Positions 36,294-47,540 are shown, counted from the first letter of the stretch. The stretch: DNA of 64,000 nucleotides from Streptococcus devriesei DSM 19639 (GCF_000423725.1 NZ_KE384084.1:124001-188000); one strand, 5' to 3'. Notes: generated by a model not told the origin, from the letters alone. Translations and numbers: made by a program.

Positions 36294-37433
36294 ATGGATG
36301 GACAGCGATTAAAAGAAGACAATAAACTGCAAACAAGAAAAGACGAAACGCAGGAAGAAGTTCTAAAAAATAAAATTTCTAGGCTCAGGGCTGCTTTAGA
36401 GCTGGAAAAGGATCCCAATCTGAAAAAAGAGATTCTTCTCTTGCTTGAGGAATATGAAGCATCTTACAAGGCCTTAATTCAGAAAAAGCGTTTTTTGAAA
36501 TACCTGCTGTTTGCAGCTGCTGCCATAGCTATCATCATCGCTGTTTTATTCTTTATGTTTTTAAAGGATAGCTCAAGGTCCAGTACATCATCATCTCAAG
36601 TTCATCATTTTCGTGAATCCACTGCATCATCAGAAAAAGATAAAACCGAAAAAACGACTGCAGCAGAATCGTCTGACAAAAAGAAGAGTAAGTCAACGAA
36701 TTTGAATGCTTTTCCGAGAACTTTGCTCGGTACTTGGTCAGGCTATCTTAGCTATGCACAAGAGGACATGAGTATGACCTTTACAGAGGACAATATCGTT
36801 AAAACTACTGTAGGTTCAAATACTTATACGAGCCGTATTGACAGTTTGGAAAAGGTCGGTACTAATACTTATCTCTATCATCTTTCCCCAAATTCAGAAC
36901 CGACTGCCCTTGCTCCGGGAGCTCAGATTGGAGGAGCCAGAATCAAATATGCTTACGGCATCTATCTTGGGGAAGATTATATTGTTCCTATTGTCTGGCA
37001 AGCAAGTGAAAATGCTGACTTCGATTATTCTAAGCCTTTAGAAAACAATCAGCCGGATTATCGCTTAACAAAGGGGAATGCTTCGCAAAATTCATCTAAA
37101 GCGACAAGAAAAAAGGACAGCCAAGTAGATACCAAGAATCTAACAACTCAGCAAGTTGAGGACTGGGTTATCGCGCATTATCTTGACAGTAACAAAGATA
37201 ATCGTTTTACAAAGGCAGACTTTATCATCGAAAGCTGGAAAGCACAGACAGACGGACTGGTTTATGCTATTGTCCGAGAAAATCATGATACCGATGCCAT
37301 GAAAGAAGCGGGAGCAGATCCCAATGTTAATCCGGCCGTTGCTCATTATCGTATTAATGCAAATGGTGAGCTGGAAAAATTATCCGGTGCTGATAATTGG
37401 ACAGTTGTCAGCAGGACCTATTACACTGACTAG
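36294..37433 (+). CDS. Membrane-anchored protein of unknown function
   Basis: A 379-aa protein with a cytoplasmic charged N-terminus (about 1-63, coiled-coil like), a single membrane helix (FLKYLLFAAAAIAIIIAVLFFMFL, about 67-90), then an S/T/K-rich linker (about 92-140) and an extracellular region. The first extracellular part starts FPRTLLGTWSGYL. The C-terminal part (VDTKNLTTQQVEDWVIAHYLDSN...) resembles a domain common in lipoproteins and surface proteins of lactic acid bacteria. The function is unknown. AAAGGAGG precedes the start. A terminator follows, shared with ldh on the other strand. Confidence 0.78.
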   Translation: MDGQRLKEDNKLQTRKDETQEEVLKNKISRLRAALELEKDPNLKKEILLLLEEYEASYKALIQKKRFLKYLLFAAAAIAIIIAVLFFMFLKDSSRSSTSSSQVHHFRESTASSEKDKTEKTTAAESSDKKKSKSTNLNAFPRTLLGTWSGYLSYAQEDMSMTFTEDNIVKTTVGSNTYTSRIDSLEKVGTNTYLYHLSPNSEPTALAPGAQIGGARIKYAYGIYLGEDYIVPIVWQASENADFDYSKPLENNQPDYRLTKGNASQNSSKATRKKDSQVDTKNLTTQQVEDWVIAHYLDSNKDNRFTKADFIIESWKAQTDGLVYAIVRENHDTDAMKEAGADPNVNPAVAHYRINANGELEKLSGADNWTVVSRTYYTD

Positions 37434-37446
37434 AAATCAAACATTG

Positions 37447-37479
37447 CAAAAAAGACAGGCCCAAGGCCTGCCTTTTTTA
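37447..37479. terminator. Convergent terminator between unknown gene and ldh
   Basis: AAAAAGACAGGCC CAA GGCCTGCCTTTTTT with flanking A and T runs, usable on both strands. Confidence 0.9.
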
Positions 37480-37503
37480 TCATAAGGTATGGAGGTTGAT
37501 TGC

Positions 37504-38496
<993 letters not shown>

Positions 38497-38633
38497 CTAA
38501 ACATCTCCTTAATAATTTATTAGGTGTATACTTTATACGAATTTATTCTAACACTTTTAGTTAAAAAAGTCACTAATATTTTCCCCAGCTCTGGGAAAAC
38601 TATAGTAGAATAGCTGAAAATGAGCATTTTTTG

Positions 38634-38642
38634 TGATATAAT
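38634..38642 (+). promoter_or_regulatory. Extended -10 promoter of gyrA
   Basis: TGATATAAT lies 38 bp before the gyrA ATG chosen here. Confidence 0.6.
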
Positions 38643-38679
38643 ATAAGGGAGTTTTAGACTAGAAATGGGGCATTTTTTA

Positions 38680-41142
38680 ATGCAAGATAGAAATTTAGTA
38701 GATGTTAATTTAACGAGTGAAATGAAAACGAGTTTTATTGACTATGCTATGAGTGTTATTGTTTCTCGTGCTCTGCCTGATGTCCGCGACGGTTTGAAAC
38801 CAGTTCACCGCCGCATTTTATACGGAATGAACGAACTGGGTGTCACACCGGACAAACCGCATAAAAAATCGGCACGTATTACTGGTGATGTCATGGGTAA
38901 ATATCACCCGCACGGAGACTCATCCATTTATGAGGCTATGGTCCGTATGGCTCAGTGGTGGTCTTACCGCCACATGCTGGTTGACGGTCACGGAAACTTT
39001 GGTTCTATGGACGGAGACGGGGCTGCCGCACAGCGTTATACAGAAGCGCGCATGAGCAAGATTGCGCTTGAAATGCTGCGCGACATTAATAAAAATACCG
39101 TTGATTTTGCAGATAACTATGACGGCAGTGAGCGCGAACCCTTGGTTCTGCCAGCTCGTTTCCCTAATTTACTGGTAAATGGGGCAACCGGTATTGCGGT
39201 TGGTATGGCAACTAATATTCCGCCTCATAATTTGGGAGAAACCATTGATGCTGTCAAATTAGTCATGGACAAACCTGACGTGACGACACGCGACTTGATG
39301 GAAGTTTTGCCCGGACCGGATTTTCCGACAGGGGCACTTGTCATGGGCAAATCAGGCATTCACCGCGCTTATGATACCGGTAAAGGTACCATTGTCCTGC
39401 GGGCTCGCACTGAAATTGAGACGACCAAGTCCGGACGAGAACGCATTGTTGTGACGGAATTTCCTTATATGGTCAATAAGACCAAGGTGCATGAACATAT
39501 CGTCCGTCTGGCACAGGAGAAACGTGTTGAAGGGATTACGGCTGTTCGTGACGAATCGAGCCGTGAAGGAGTGCGCTTTATCATTGAGGTTCGCCGGGAT
39601 GCCAGCGCCAGCGTTATTTTGAACAATCTGTTTAAGCTGACAAGCCTGCAGACAAACTTTAGTTTTAACATGCTGGCCATTGAAAATGGTGTGCCAAAGA
39701 TTCTGTCTTTGAGACAGATTTTAGATAATTATATCGCCCACCAAAAGGAAGTGATTGTCAGACGGACAGAGTTTGACAAGGCCAAAGCTGAGAGCCGCGC
39801 ACATATTTTAGAAGGCTTACTCATTGCGCTTGATCATCTGGATGAGGTCATTCAGATTATTCGCAGCAGTGAAACCGATACTATTGCACAGGCAGAATTG
39901 ATGAGCCGCTTTGACTTATCAGAACGGCAAAGTCAGGCTATTCTCGATATGCGTCTGCGCCGTCTGACCGGTTTGGAAAGAGATAAAATCCAGTCAGAAT
40001 ATAACGAATTATTAGCTTTAATTGCTGATTTGGCAGATATTTTGGCAAAACCAGAACGGATCGTTGCTATTATCAAAGAAGAGCTGGATGACATCAAGCG
40101 GAAATTTGCGGATGACCGCCGGACAGAACTCATGGTCGGTGAAGTCTTGACGCTGGAAGATGAGGATCTGATTGAAGAAGAAGATGTTTTGATTACCTTG
40201 TCTAATAAGGGTTACATCAAGCGTCTGGGACAAGACGAATTCCGCGCCCAAAAGCGTGGCGGCCGCGGGATTCAGGGAACCGGTGTCAATGATGATGATT
40301 TTGTCCGTGAACTGGTTTCAACCAGCACCCATGATTCTATGCTCTTCTTTACTAATCAAGGCAGGGTTTACCGCCTGAAAGGCTATGAAATCCCTGAATA
40401 CGGCCGCACTGCTAAAGGACTGCCGGTCGTTAATCTGCTGAAATTGGATGAGGGAGAGACGATTCAGACGATTATCAATGTCAAAGCTGATGATTTCCAT
40501 GATAAGTACCTCTTTTTCACAACCAAACAGGGACTTGTCAAACGGACCAGCGTTTCTGCCTTTGGCAATATCCGCCAAAACGGACTCAAGGCTCTAAACC
40601 TGCGCGACGGAGATGAACTCATCAATGTGCTTTTGACAGATGGCACAAACGATATTATTATCGGAACTCGTCAAGGCTATTCCGTTCGTTTCAATGAGAC
40701 AGCTGTTCGCAACATGGGACGTTCAGCAACAGGTGTTAAAGGTGTTAATCTGCGTGAAGAGGACCTTGTTATCGGTGCTGCCCATATCACTGAAAATCAA
40801 GATGTTTTAACCATTACGGAAAAAGGGTACGGCAAGCAAACCCCTGCTGATCAGTATCCGACTAAAGGCCGCGGCGGCAAGGGAATTAAAACAGCCAATA
40901 TCACCGCTAAAAACGGTCCTCTTGCAGGCTTAGTAACTGTTAATGGCGATGAGGATATTATGGTTATTACGGATACCGGTGTGATTATCCGTACAAGTGT
41001 TGCCAATATTTCTCAAACAGGCCGTTCAGCTATGGGTGTCAAGGTCATGCGCTTGGATAAGCAGGCAAAAATTGTTACCTTTGCATTGGTAAAACCAGAA
41101 GCAGCAGAAGAGCCGGCTTCAAATGGTGATGAAAATGAGTAG
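38680..41142 (+). CDS. gyrA: DNA gyrase subunit A
   Basis: An 820-aa breakage-reunion subunit of gyrase. The quinolone region [17 protein letters not shown] keeps the Ser and Glu of the wild-type form, and the active tyrosine is in [12 protein letters not shown]. The C-terminal pinwheel contains the GyrA box [13 protein letters not shown] 38680 gives the usual [16 protein letters not shown]; a start 15 bp earlier at 38665 is also open. The end overlaps srtA, a pairing seen in other streptococci. Confidence 0.96.
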   Translation: MQDRNLVDVNLTSEMKTSFIDYAMSVIVSRALPDVRDGLKPVHRRILYGMNELGVTPDKPHKKSARITGDVMGKYHPHGDSSIYEAMVRMAQWWSYRHMLVDGHGNFGSMDGDGAAAQRYTEARMSKIALEMLRDINKNTVDFADNYDGSEREPLVLPARFPNLLVNGATGIAVGMATNIPPHNLGETIDAVKLVMDKPDVTTRDLMEVLPGPDFPTGALVMGKSGIHRAYDTGKGTIVLRARTEIETTKSGRERIVVTEFPYMVNKTKVHEHIVRLAQEKRVEGITAVRDESSREGVRFIIEVRRDASASVILNNLFKLTSLQTNFSFNMLAIENGVPKILSLRQILDNYIAHQKEVIVRRTEFDKAKAESRAHILEGLLIALDHLDEVIQIIRSSETDTIAQAELMSRFDLSERQSQAILDMRLRRLTGLERDKIQSEYNELLALIADLADILAKPERIVAIIKEELDDIKRKFADDRRTELMVGEVLTLEDEDLIEEEDVLITLSNKGYIKRLGQDEFRAQKRGGRGIQGTGVNDDDFVRELVSTSTHDSMLFFTNQGRVYRLKGYEIPEYGRTAKGLPVVNLLKLDEGETIQTIINVKADDFHDKYLFFTTKQGLVKRTSVSAFGNIRQNGLKALNLRDGDELINVLLTDGTNDIIIGTRQGYSVRFNETAVRNMGRSATGVKGVNLREEDLVIGAAHITENQDVLTITEKGYGKQTPADQYPTKGRGGKGIKTANITAKNGPLAGLVTVNGDEDIMVITDTGVIIRTSVANISQTGRSAMGVKVMRLDKQAKIVTFALVKPEAAEEPASNGDENE

Positions 41143-41890
41143 AAAGTCAATGAATAACATGCGTAAACCTAAGAAAAAGCGACATTTTCTTCGAAGCTTT
41201 TTCTTCATTCTCCTGTTAGTGATTGGTTTGGCTTTAATCTTTAATAAACCAATTAGAAACAGCCTGATTGCTTGGAATACCAATCGATATCAGGTCAGCA
41301 AGGTCAGCAAGGAAGATATCAAAAAAAATAAAAAGGCTGATTCTTCCTTTGATTTTAAAAAAGTTAAATCGATCAGTACTGAGTCAGTTTTGGCAGCTCA
41401 AATGGCAGCGCAAAAACTGCCTGTTATCGGCGGTATTGCAATTCCGGAGTTGAAAATCAATCTGCCGATTTTTAAAGGCTTAGACAATGTTGGCCTGACT
41501 TATGGTGCCGGCACAATGAAAGAAAATCAAGCCATGGGGCAAAATAATTATGCCCTAGCCAGTCATCATGTTTTTGGAATGACAGGGTCTTCACAGATGC
41601 TGTTTTCGCCCTTAGAACGTGCAGAAAACGGCATGAAAATTTATCTCACGGATAAAAATAAAATTTACACCTATATCATCGATGAGGTAAAAACGGTCAG
41701 TCCTGAGCATGTTGAGGTGGTAGATGATAAACCCGGTCAGACTGAAATTACACTGGTGACCTGTACGGATGCCGGAGCGACAGCCAGAACGATTGTTCAC
41801 GGCAGCTATCAAGGAGAAACTGATTTCAAAAAAGCTCCTAAGAAAGTCAAAAAAGCCTTTCGCCGATCTTATAATCAAATCTCACTCTAA
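41135..41890 (+). CDS. srtA: Class A sortase
   Basis: A 251-aa membrane-bound transpeptidase that cuts LPXTG surface proteins and links them to peptidoglycan. An N-terminal basic stretch and one helix ([19 protein letters not shown]) anchor it. Catalytic residues are in [11 protein letters not shown] (His), [12 protein letters not shown] (Cys) and ATARTIV (Arg). ATG 41135 overlaps the end of gyrA; an ATG at 41123 is an alternative. It is followed by a strong terminator. Confidence 0.95.
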   Translation: MSRKSMNNMRKPKKKRHFLRSFFFILLLVIGLALIFNKPIRNSLIAWNTNRYQVSKVSKEDIKKNKKADSSFDFKKVKSISTESVLAAQMAAQKLPVIGGIAIPELKINLPIFKGLDNVGLTYGAGTMKENQAMGQNNYALASHHVFGMTGSSQMLFSPLERAENGMKIYLTDKNKIYTYIIDEVKTVSPEHVEVVDDKPGQTEITLVTCTDAGATARTIVHGSYQGETDFKKAPKKVKKAFRRSYNQISL

Positions 41891-41930
41891 TGGTCAATCA
41901 GCTTTGCAATCAATAAAAACAAATACTTTG

Positions 41931-41965
41931 AAAGGACTGAGCAAAACTGCTTTCAGTCCTTTTTT
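41931..41965 (+). terminator. Terminator of gyrA-srtA
   Basis: AAAGGACTGA GCAAAACTGCTT TCAGTCCTTTTTT. Its T tract runs straight into the extended -10 (TGTTATAAT, 41967-41975) of the next gene. Confidence 0.9.
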
Positions 41966-42009
41966 CTGTTATAATGTGCATAAGGCAATAATTAAAGGAA
42001 GGTCAACTA

Positions 42010-42414
42010 ATGAAATTAACTGCTATTCACCATGTTGCTTTTATCGTCTCAGACTACGATAAATCTTATGATTTTTATGTCCATAAACTGGGATTTGAAG
42101 TCATTCGGGAAAATCACAGGCCTGAACGCCACGATTATAAATTAGATTTGAAGTGCGGCAATGTAGAGTTGGAAATTTTTGGTAATAAAGTGAGCGATCC
42201 CTATTACAGTGCGCCTCCCGCTCGTGTCAGCCGACCAAGAGAAGCTTGCGGCCTGCGCCATCTCGCCTTTCGTGTAGCCGATGTGGAAGCTGTCAGACAA
42301 GAGCTGCTTGATTTGGGAATAGAAGTTGAGGAACTGCGCTATGATGATTATACCGGTAAGAAGATGGCTTTTTTCTTTGACCCTGATGGCTTGCCTTTAG
42401 AATTGCATGAGTAA
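42010..42414 (+). CDS. VOC family protein (glyoxalase-like)
   Basis: A 134-aa protein of the vicinal oxygen chelate fold. The start MKLTAIHHVAFIVSDYDKSYDFYV and the end KMAFFFDPDGLPLELHE give metal ligands His and Glu in the usual places for glyoxalase-I-like or YaeR-type proteins. RLRHLAFRVADVE in the middle supplies the second His. AAAGGAAG is the ribosome site. Function as lactoylglutathione lyase or other metalloenzyme is not settled by sequence. Confidence 0.85.
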   Translation: MKLTAIHHVAFIVSDYDKSYDFYVHKLGFEVIRENHRPERHDYKLDLKCGNVELEIFGNKVSDPYYSAPPARVSRPREACGLRHLAFRVADVEAVRQELLDLGIEVEELRYDDYTGKKMAFFFDPDGLPLELHE

Positions 42415-42510
42415 GGCACTGTTGACTTTTTCTTTTGCGAAAAGATCGGAAAATGCTATAATGAAGCTCTGAGATTTGAAATAAGAAACGATTAACGAGA
42501 GAGGTATTAT

Positions 42511-43482
42511 ATGACATTGCGAAAATTATTGACTTGCGGAGCACTTTTTGTGATTTCCTTGATGAGTTTGACTTTGGTTGCTGCCGACAGTTCGAGTTCT
42601 GTTCAAAAGGTGATTGACGAAACTTACGTTCAGCCGGACTATGTCATGGGGTATTCTTTGAGTGAAGAGCAGCGCAGCCAGACCTTGAATCTGCTGGGCT
42701 ACAATGCTGATACAGACACTAATGTCAAAACACTTGATACCAGCAGCTATGCTAAGATTATGAATGTGGCGGATGATTCCAGCCTACAGTTGTACTCATC
42801 TGTTAAAATCCAAAAATTAGGAGATAAAGAAACGCTGGATGTGAAAATCGTAACTCCCCAAAACATTACCAAGGTCACTCAGGATATGTACCGCAATGCT
42901 GCAGTAACACTTGGCATTGAACATGCTAAGATTACAGTCGCTGCACCTATTGCAGTGACAGGAGAATCAGCTTTGGCCGGTATTTATTATTCACTTGAAG
43001 AAAACGGAGCAAGTGTTTCTGAAGAAAGCAAGAACTTAGCACAAGAAGAGCTGGGTGCCCTTTCTGACATCAATGAGCAAAATCAAGGCAAGAAAGGCTA
43101 CGATGCAAACAAACTCAATGTTGCTCTGACCGATATTAAATCGGCAGTAGCAGATGCAGGGGACAGTCTGACTAAAGATCAGGTTCAAAAAATTGTCGAA
43201 GATACCTTGGATAATTATGGGCTGAAGTCTTCGATGACAGAAAATCAAATCACCTTGATTGTTAACTTTGCATTTAATCTGTCAAAAAGCAAGGTGATTC
43301 ACAATGATGGCTTTAAATCGACACTTAATTCCTTAAAGGACAGTATTGTAGCTAAGGCCAAGTCTACGTTTAAAGGATTTGATCTGAATTTTGATGCTAA
43401 TAAGGCGATCGAATCCGGCAAGGGATTCTTTGCCAGAATTTGGCAGTGGCTGGTTGACACCTTTAACGGACTGTTTTCATAA
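42511..43482 (+). CDS. DUF1002 domain-containing secreted protein
   Basis: A 323-aa exported protein. A signal peptide (LRKLLTCGALFVISLMSLTLVAA) is cleaved near 23. The mature part matches the DUF1002 family by its GYSLSEEQRSQTLNLLGY...VAAPIAVTGESALAGIYYSLEENG pattern. An amphipathic C-terminal region ends ARIWQWLVDTFNGLFS. The function of the family is unknown to me. An extended -10 (TGCTATAAT, 42454-42462) lies upstream. Confidence 0.85.
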   Translation: MTLRKLLTCGALFVISLMSLTLVAADSSSSVQKVIDETYVQPDYVMGYSLSEEQRSQTLNLLGYNADTDTNVKTLDTSSYAKIMNVADDSSLQLYSSVKIQKLGDKETLDVKIVTPQNITKVTQDMYRNAAVTLGIEHAKITVAAPIAVTGESALAGIYYSLEENGASVSEESKNLAQEELGALSDINEQNQGKKGYDANKLNVALTDIKSAVADAGDSLTKDQVQKIVEDTLDNYGLKSSMTENQITLIVNFAFNLSKSKVIHNDGFKSTLNSLKDSIVAKAKSTFKGFDLNFDANKAIESGKGFFARIWQWLVDTFNGLFS

Positions 43483-43538
43483 AGCGTAGCTGAGCTTTTT
43501 AAAGGCAGCTGGCATCTCTTTAATAGTTTGAACAAATG

Positions 43539-43568
43539 AGCTGAGCCGGATATGGGCTTGGCTTTTTT
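43539..43568 (+). terminator. Terminator after the DUF1002 gene
   Basis: AGCTGAGCC pairs with GGCTTGGCT through two wobbles, then a T run. Confidence 0.7.
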
Positions 43569-43617
43569 AGCGGCTTAATGAGGAAATGATGTTTATTGAA
43601 ATTTTCTGAAAATCCTC

Positions 43618-43645
43618 TTGACAGCTTTAAATTCAGTGTTATAAT
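43618..43645 (+). promoter_or_regulatory. Promoter of the Nramp-like gene
   Basis: Consensus TTGACA, 16-bp spacer and TGTTATAAT extended -10, a strong promoter 59 bp before the start codon. Confidence 0.75.
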
Positions 43646-43704
43646 AATTGTATAGCAGATTCTGAAAAATCTGACAATTTATAAAAAAATAAGGAGAAAA
43701 GTTT

Positions 43705-44967
43705 ATGGTGGAAAACACTGAGGAACAATCAACAACCTGGAGAGAAAAATTTCAGGCTTTCGGTCCCGGAATCCTCATGGCTGCAGCGGCAGTCGGAGGG
43801 TCGCATATTGTCTCTTCGACACAGGCAGGAGCTATTTATGGCTGGCAGCTGGCCATTATTATTCTTTTGGTCAATTTATTTAAATACCCGTTTTTTAGAT
43901 TTGGATCACAGTATACGCTGCAAAATAACAAAAGCCTGATTGAAGGCTATAAGGAAAAAGGATCTTTTTACCTCTGGGTATTTTTCATTATGAATATTTT
44001 TTCAGCTGTTGTTAATACGGCTGCGGTAGGTATTTTAGCGGCTGCTATCTTATATAATATTTTTCCGCATGGATTTGGTCTGAGCATTTCGCAGCTGACA
44101 ACAATTTTGATTGTGGTTACCTGGGCCATGCTCTTGATTGGCGGCTATAAATTTCTTGACAGCCTGTCGAAGTTTGTCATGATTTCCCTGACTTTGGCGA
44201 CGACCTTGGCGGTTATTATTGCTGTTTTCAAACACAGAGAGCTGGCTCCTGATTTTCATGCACCTTCACCGTGGCAATTAAGCGCCCTGCCTTTTATTGT
44301 TTCGCTAATGGGCTGGATGCCGGCACCTATTGAAATATCGGCGATTAACTCCATGTGGACGGTTGAAAAACGCCGGACAACTAAAGTGACCTATAAAGAT
44401 GGTTTGCTGGACTTTAACGTGGGCTACATCGGAACGGCTATTCTTGCCTTCATCTTCTTGGCTTTGGGAGCTTTGATTCAGTTTGGCTCCGGAGAACCGG
44501 TCAAAAGTGCCAGTGCAGCCTACATCGCCCAATTTATCAGCATGTATGCCTATGCTATCGGAAACTGGTCGCGGCTCTTGATTGCCTTTATCGCCTTTTT
44601 GTGTATTTTTGGTACGACTATTACCGTTATTGACGGCTATTCCCGTGCTAATAATGAAAGTCTCCGTCTTCTTTTCAATAAAAAAGAGTCCAGCCAAAAA
44701 CAATTAAACATTTGGATAACAGCGACTTCTATTGTCGGAATTCTCATTGTTCTCTTATTTGCAGGTGATGTTGCTACACTGATGCGTTTTGCCATGATTG
44801 CTTCTTTCCTGACAACGCCGATTTATGCTTATTTGAACTTTTCTCTGGTTAATGGTAAGGAACACAAGCTATCACCGTGGCTGTCAGGCTTGTCTGTTGC
44901 TGGGATTATTTACCTGTCCGGCTTCGCTCTCTTCTTCCTTGCCTATATTACAGGCCTTATCGGCTGA
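43705..44967 (+). CDS. Nramp-family transporter with altered metal site
   Basis: A 420-aa membrane protein with about eleven helices. The N-terminus GPGILMAAAAV and the helix-6 region LMGWMPAPIEIS align with Nramp (MntH) carriers. Yet the metal-binding DPGN motif of helix 1 is replaced by GGSH (residues 31-34), and MPH of helix 6 by MPA. Normal Mn/Fe transport is thus unlikely; an Nramp-related carrier for Mg or another solute is possible. Length fits the family. AAGGAGAAAAG lies before the ATG. Confidence 0.85.
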   Translation: MVENTEEQSTTWREKFQAFGPGILMAAAAVGGSHIVSSTQAGAIYGWQLAIIILLVNLFKYPFFRFGSQYTLQNNKSLIEGYKEKGSFYLWVFFIMNIFSAVVNTAAVGILAAAILYNIFPHGFGLSISQLTTILIVVTWAMLLIGGYKFLDSLSKFVMISLTLATTLAVIIAVFKHRELAPDFHAPSPWQLSALPFIVSLMGWMPAPIEISAINSMWTVEKRRTTKVTYKDGLLDFNVGYIGTAILAFIFLALGALIQFGSGEPVKSASAAYIAQFISMYAYAIGNWSRLLIAFIAFLCIFGTTITVIDGYSRANNESLRLLFNKKESSQKQLNIWITATSIVGILIVLLFAGDVATLMRFAMIASFLTTPIYAYLNFSLVNGKEHKLSPWLSGLSVAGIIYLSGFALFFLAYITGLIG

Positions 44968-45029
44968 TAGAAGACTGGTAAAATGATGTGCTGTAAAGAC
45001 TGATTTGGAGCAATTCATAAGAAAACAGC

Positions 45030-45058
45030 AGACTGGAATGAAAATTTCCAGTCTTTTG
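45030..45058 (+). terminator. Terminator after the Nramp-like gene
   Basis: AGACTGGAA TGAAAA TTTCCAGTCTTTTG. Confidence 0.75.
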
Positions 45059-45148
45059 TAATGGCTAAATATCACCATGACTTGGATTGAATTTTCCAAA
45101 ATAGGTATCTAAAATTGGCTGTCCGTTTTATTCCAAAAGCAGGAGCGT

Positions 45149-45182
45149 TTTAAAGACAGCTTCTGGTATAGCTGTCTTTAAA
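45149..45182. repeat. Perfect inverted repeat upstream of the NUDIX gene
   Basis: TTTAAAGACAGC and GCTGTCTTTAAA are separated by ten bases, with no T run behind. It lies just upstream of a promoter (TTGAAT 45201-45206, 18-bp spacer, TATAAT 45225-45230). It may be an operator or a hairpin. Confidence 0.55.
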
Positions 45183-45262
45183 GGATGGCTGACAAAAAAC
45201 TTGAATTTTCACTGTCTTTAGGGATATAATAAAGGAAACTGCGAGCGAGGAAAGATGCAACG

Positions 45263-45763
45263 ATGACAGAACTTTGGGATGCCTATGATGAAAATCGGCA
45301 ATTGATTCCGGGAAAGACCATTGTACGTGAGACTTTTTCAACAGCAGATGACTTTCACTTGGTGGTTGAAGTCCTGCTTTTGCATGAAGATAATGCGGTG
45401 CTTTTTATGCATCGTTCTTCTGAAAAAGAAATTTTTCCGGGCTATTACGAGGCGACTGCCGGCGGCTCAGTCTTAAAAGGCGAGAACTCAGAGACAGCTG
45501 TTCGCCGGGAATTAAAGGAAGAGACGGGTCTAGAGGCCAGGCGTCTGCAGCTTCTTTTTCAATACAGCGATCCTCAGTACCATTCCCATTTTGATCATTA
45601 TCTGGCTAGAACCGATGCGGATAAGAACAGCGTCAGTTATCAAAAAGGTGAGACAGACGGTCACATTTGGGTGGCTCCGGAAGACTTAGCAGATTTTCTG
45701 GAGAAGGAGGATGTCCTGCCTGCCAATGTGACAGAGCTGAAGATACTGTTTGGTTTGGAATAA
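45263..45763 (+). CDS. NUDIX hydrolase
   Basis: A 166-aa protein. The start MTELWDAYDENRQLIPGKTIVRE and the Nudix box G-SVLKG-E-NSETAVR-RELKEETGL place it in the isopentenyl-diphosphate-isomerase-like or YfcD class. The substrate is unknown. Ribosome signal is weak (GCGAGGAAAG). It has its own promoter. The next gene, a HAD phosphatase, begins 48 bp later. Confidence 0.88.
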   Translation: MTELWDAYDENRQLIPGKTIVRETFSTADDFHLVVEVLLLHEDNAVLFMHRSSEKEIFPGYYEATAGGSVLKGENSETAVRRELKEETGLEARRLQLLFQYSDPQYHSHFDHYLARTDADKNSVSYQKGETDGHIWVAPEDLADFLEKEDVLPANVTELKILFGLE

Positions 45764-45811
45764 CAGCTTTCTGAGCCACTGTTTTATGAAATGGATTATT
45801 AAGGAGTTAAA

Positions 45812-46621
45812 ATGACAGTAAAAGTAATCGCGACTGATATGGATGGTACTTTTTTGAATTCACAGGGTCAATATGACCATGAGCGCTTCCAAAAGCTGTT
45901 AAAACGGCTCCAAGAGAAAGATATTCATTTTGTTGTGGCAAGCGGCAATCAGTATCGGCAGCTGAAGGACCAGTTTCCCAATTGCCATGAGCAACTGACC
46001 TTTGTCGGTGAAAATGGTGCTAACATTGTGCATCAGGATAAGCCTTTGATTGAAGTTTTTCAAGAAAGAGAAGATCTTATCAACTTAATCCATTTTGTTG
46101 AGAAAGAATATCCTGAAGCTGTCATTTCTTTGTCAGGGGAGGAGAAAGCTTATCTGCGCAAAGATGTTCCTGATTATATCATAGAATGGCTGCTGCCTTT
46201 TCTGCCTAACTTAGAGCTTGTTGAGCAGCTGCTTCCGCTTCCTAGCGAACGGTTCTTCAAACTGACCCTCAAGGTTGAAGAAGGGGCTGTAAATCAGGTC
46301 ATGCAGGCTATTAATACTTTTAAAACGAATGATCGTTTAGTAGGAACCAGCAGTGGTTTTGGCTGCATTGATGTTATCACAAAAGGGCTGCATAAAGGCT
46401 GGGCGCTTCAGCAATTACTGAAACGCTGGAATTGCACGAGAGATAATCTCATGGTATTTGGAGACAGCGGCAATGATGTTGAAATGCTGAAACTGGCTAA
46501 ATATTCCTATGCGATGGCTGACGCTTCGCAGGAAGCTAAAATCGCAGCTCGTTATCAGGCAGGGTCAAATGATGATTTTGCTGTGCTGGAAACGATTGAA
46601 AACTATTTAGCAGATATATAG
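45812..46621 (+). CDS. Cof-type HAD-IIB family phosphatase
   Basis: A 269-aa haloacid dehalogenase-type sugar or cofactor phosphatase. Motif I TDMDGTFLN (Asp nucleophile near 9), motif II VVASGNQ, motif III K in ITKGLHKG and motif IV FGDSGNDVEML are complete. The C2 cap between motifs II and III marks subtype IIB. Substrates are probably phosphorylated sugars or flavin/PLP; unresolved. AAGGAG precedes the start. Confidence 0.9.
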   Translation: MTVKVIATDMDGTFLNSQGQYDHERFQKLLKRLQEKDIHFVVASGNQYRQLKDQFPNCHEQLTFVGENGANIVHQDKPLIEVFQEREDLINLIHFVEKEYPEAVISLSGEEKAYLRKDVPDYIIEWLLPFLPNLELVEQLLPLPSERFFKLTLKVEEGAVNQVMQAINTFKTNDRLVGTSSGFGCIDVITKGLHKGWALQQLLKRWNCTRDNLMVFGDSGNDVEMLKLAKYSYAMADASQEAKIAARYQAGSNDDFAVLETIENYLADI

Positions 46622-46685
46622 TAGAGCGTAAAATTGGGCAGCTGATCTCACTTTTTATCGTGTACACAGGCTAAGGAGGCATGAA

Positions 46686-47333
46686 ATGTTAGATGGGCAA
46701 AAAACTTCCGCTCAGCGTTCCAAGGAAAGCGGCAGTGCTAAATTAGATACCTATCAGATGGAGCGGCTGCAGCTCTTTCATGAGACCAATCCGCAAGAAC
46801 CGGCAGACGGGATTGTTTTTGCCGGTGATTCAATCACCGAATTTTTTCCTTTGAAAAAATATCTGGGGCGTGATAAACCGCTGATTAACAGAGGTATTGC
46901 CGGGACGGACTCTGTCTGGCTTTTGGAGCATCTGCAAGAGCAGGTGCTGGACTTACATCCGGCCAAAGTTTTTTTAATGATTGGCATCAATGATATCGGC
47001 AGAGGTTATGATTTATCGGCGATTGTCGGCAGAATCACAGATATGATAGCACAGATTCGAAGCCATAATATTTTTACCAAAATCTGCCTATTGTCTGTTT
47101 TACCAGTCAATGAAGGGGAACAGTATGCTGCCAAGGTGAAAATCAGAACTAACGCTGCTGTTCAAAAGCTGAATCAAGATTTGCAGGTTCTGGCAGGTGC
47201 TGAATATGTTGATTTGTATCCCTTGCTGCTGGATGACAGAGGAAATTTAGCAGAAACTAATACTATTGACGGCCTTCACCTAAGTCAGGCGGGTTATGCA
47301 AAAATAGCAGCTGCTTTAAAAGAAGAGCTGTAA
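46686..47333 (+). CDS. SGNH/GDSL family hydrolase
   Basis: A 215-aa esterase-like protein. The GDS block IVFAGDSITEFFP (Ser near 51), the Gly block GIAGTD, the Asn block MIGINDIG and the DGLHLSQAGY (Asp, His) motif form the SGNH site. No signal peptide is seen, so it acts in the cytoplasm. Its natural ester is unknown. AAGGAGGC precedes the start. A terminator follows. Confidence 0.88.
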   Translation: MLDGQKTSAQRSKESGSAKLDTYQMERLQLFHETNPQEPADGIVFAGDSITEFFPLKKYLGRDKPLINRGIAGTDSVWLLEHLQEQVLDLHPAKVFLMIGINDIGRGYDLSAIVGRITDMIAQIRSHNIFTKICLLSVLPVNEGEQYAAKVKIRTNAAVQKLNQDLQVLAGAEYVDLYPLLLDDRGNLAETNTIDGLHLSQAGYAKIAAALKEEL

Positions 47334-47362
47334 ATCTGACAGTTCAAAAAGTCAGCTTAATA

Positions 47363-47396
47363 CTGCAGAAGTTCAAAAGTTCTGCGGTTTTTTTAT
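47363..47396 (+). terminator. Terminator after the SGNH gene
   Basis: TGCAGAAGTT CAA AAGTTCTGCGG followed by seven T. Confidence 0.8.
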
Positions 47397-47540
47397 TGTC
47401 TGTTTTCAGCCATAAAATTTTCGAAATAAGCCGAAAAATTCGAAAAAATACCCATATTTTTCACAAAAAGTAGTAATATAAAGGTATAAGTAAATGGTGC
47501 TGCATCTTGCGGCAAGCTCTATTATTAAGGAGGAATTCTC

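Noticed and set aside
38900-38960. Possible quinolone-resistance changes in gyrA
   Set aside because: The GDSSIYEAM segment keeps the wild-type Ser and Glu.
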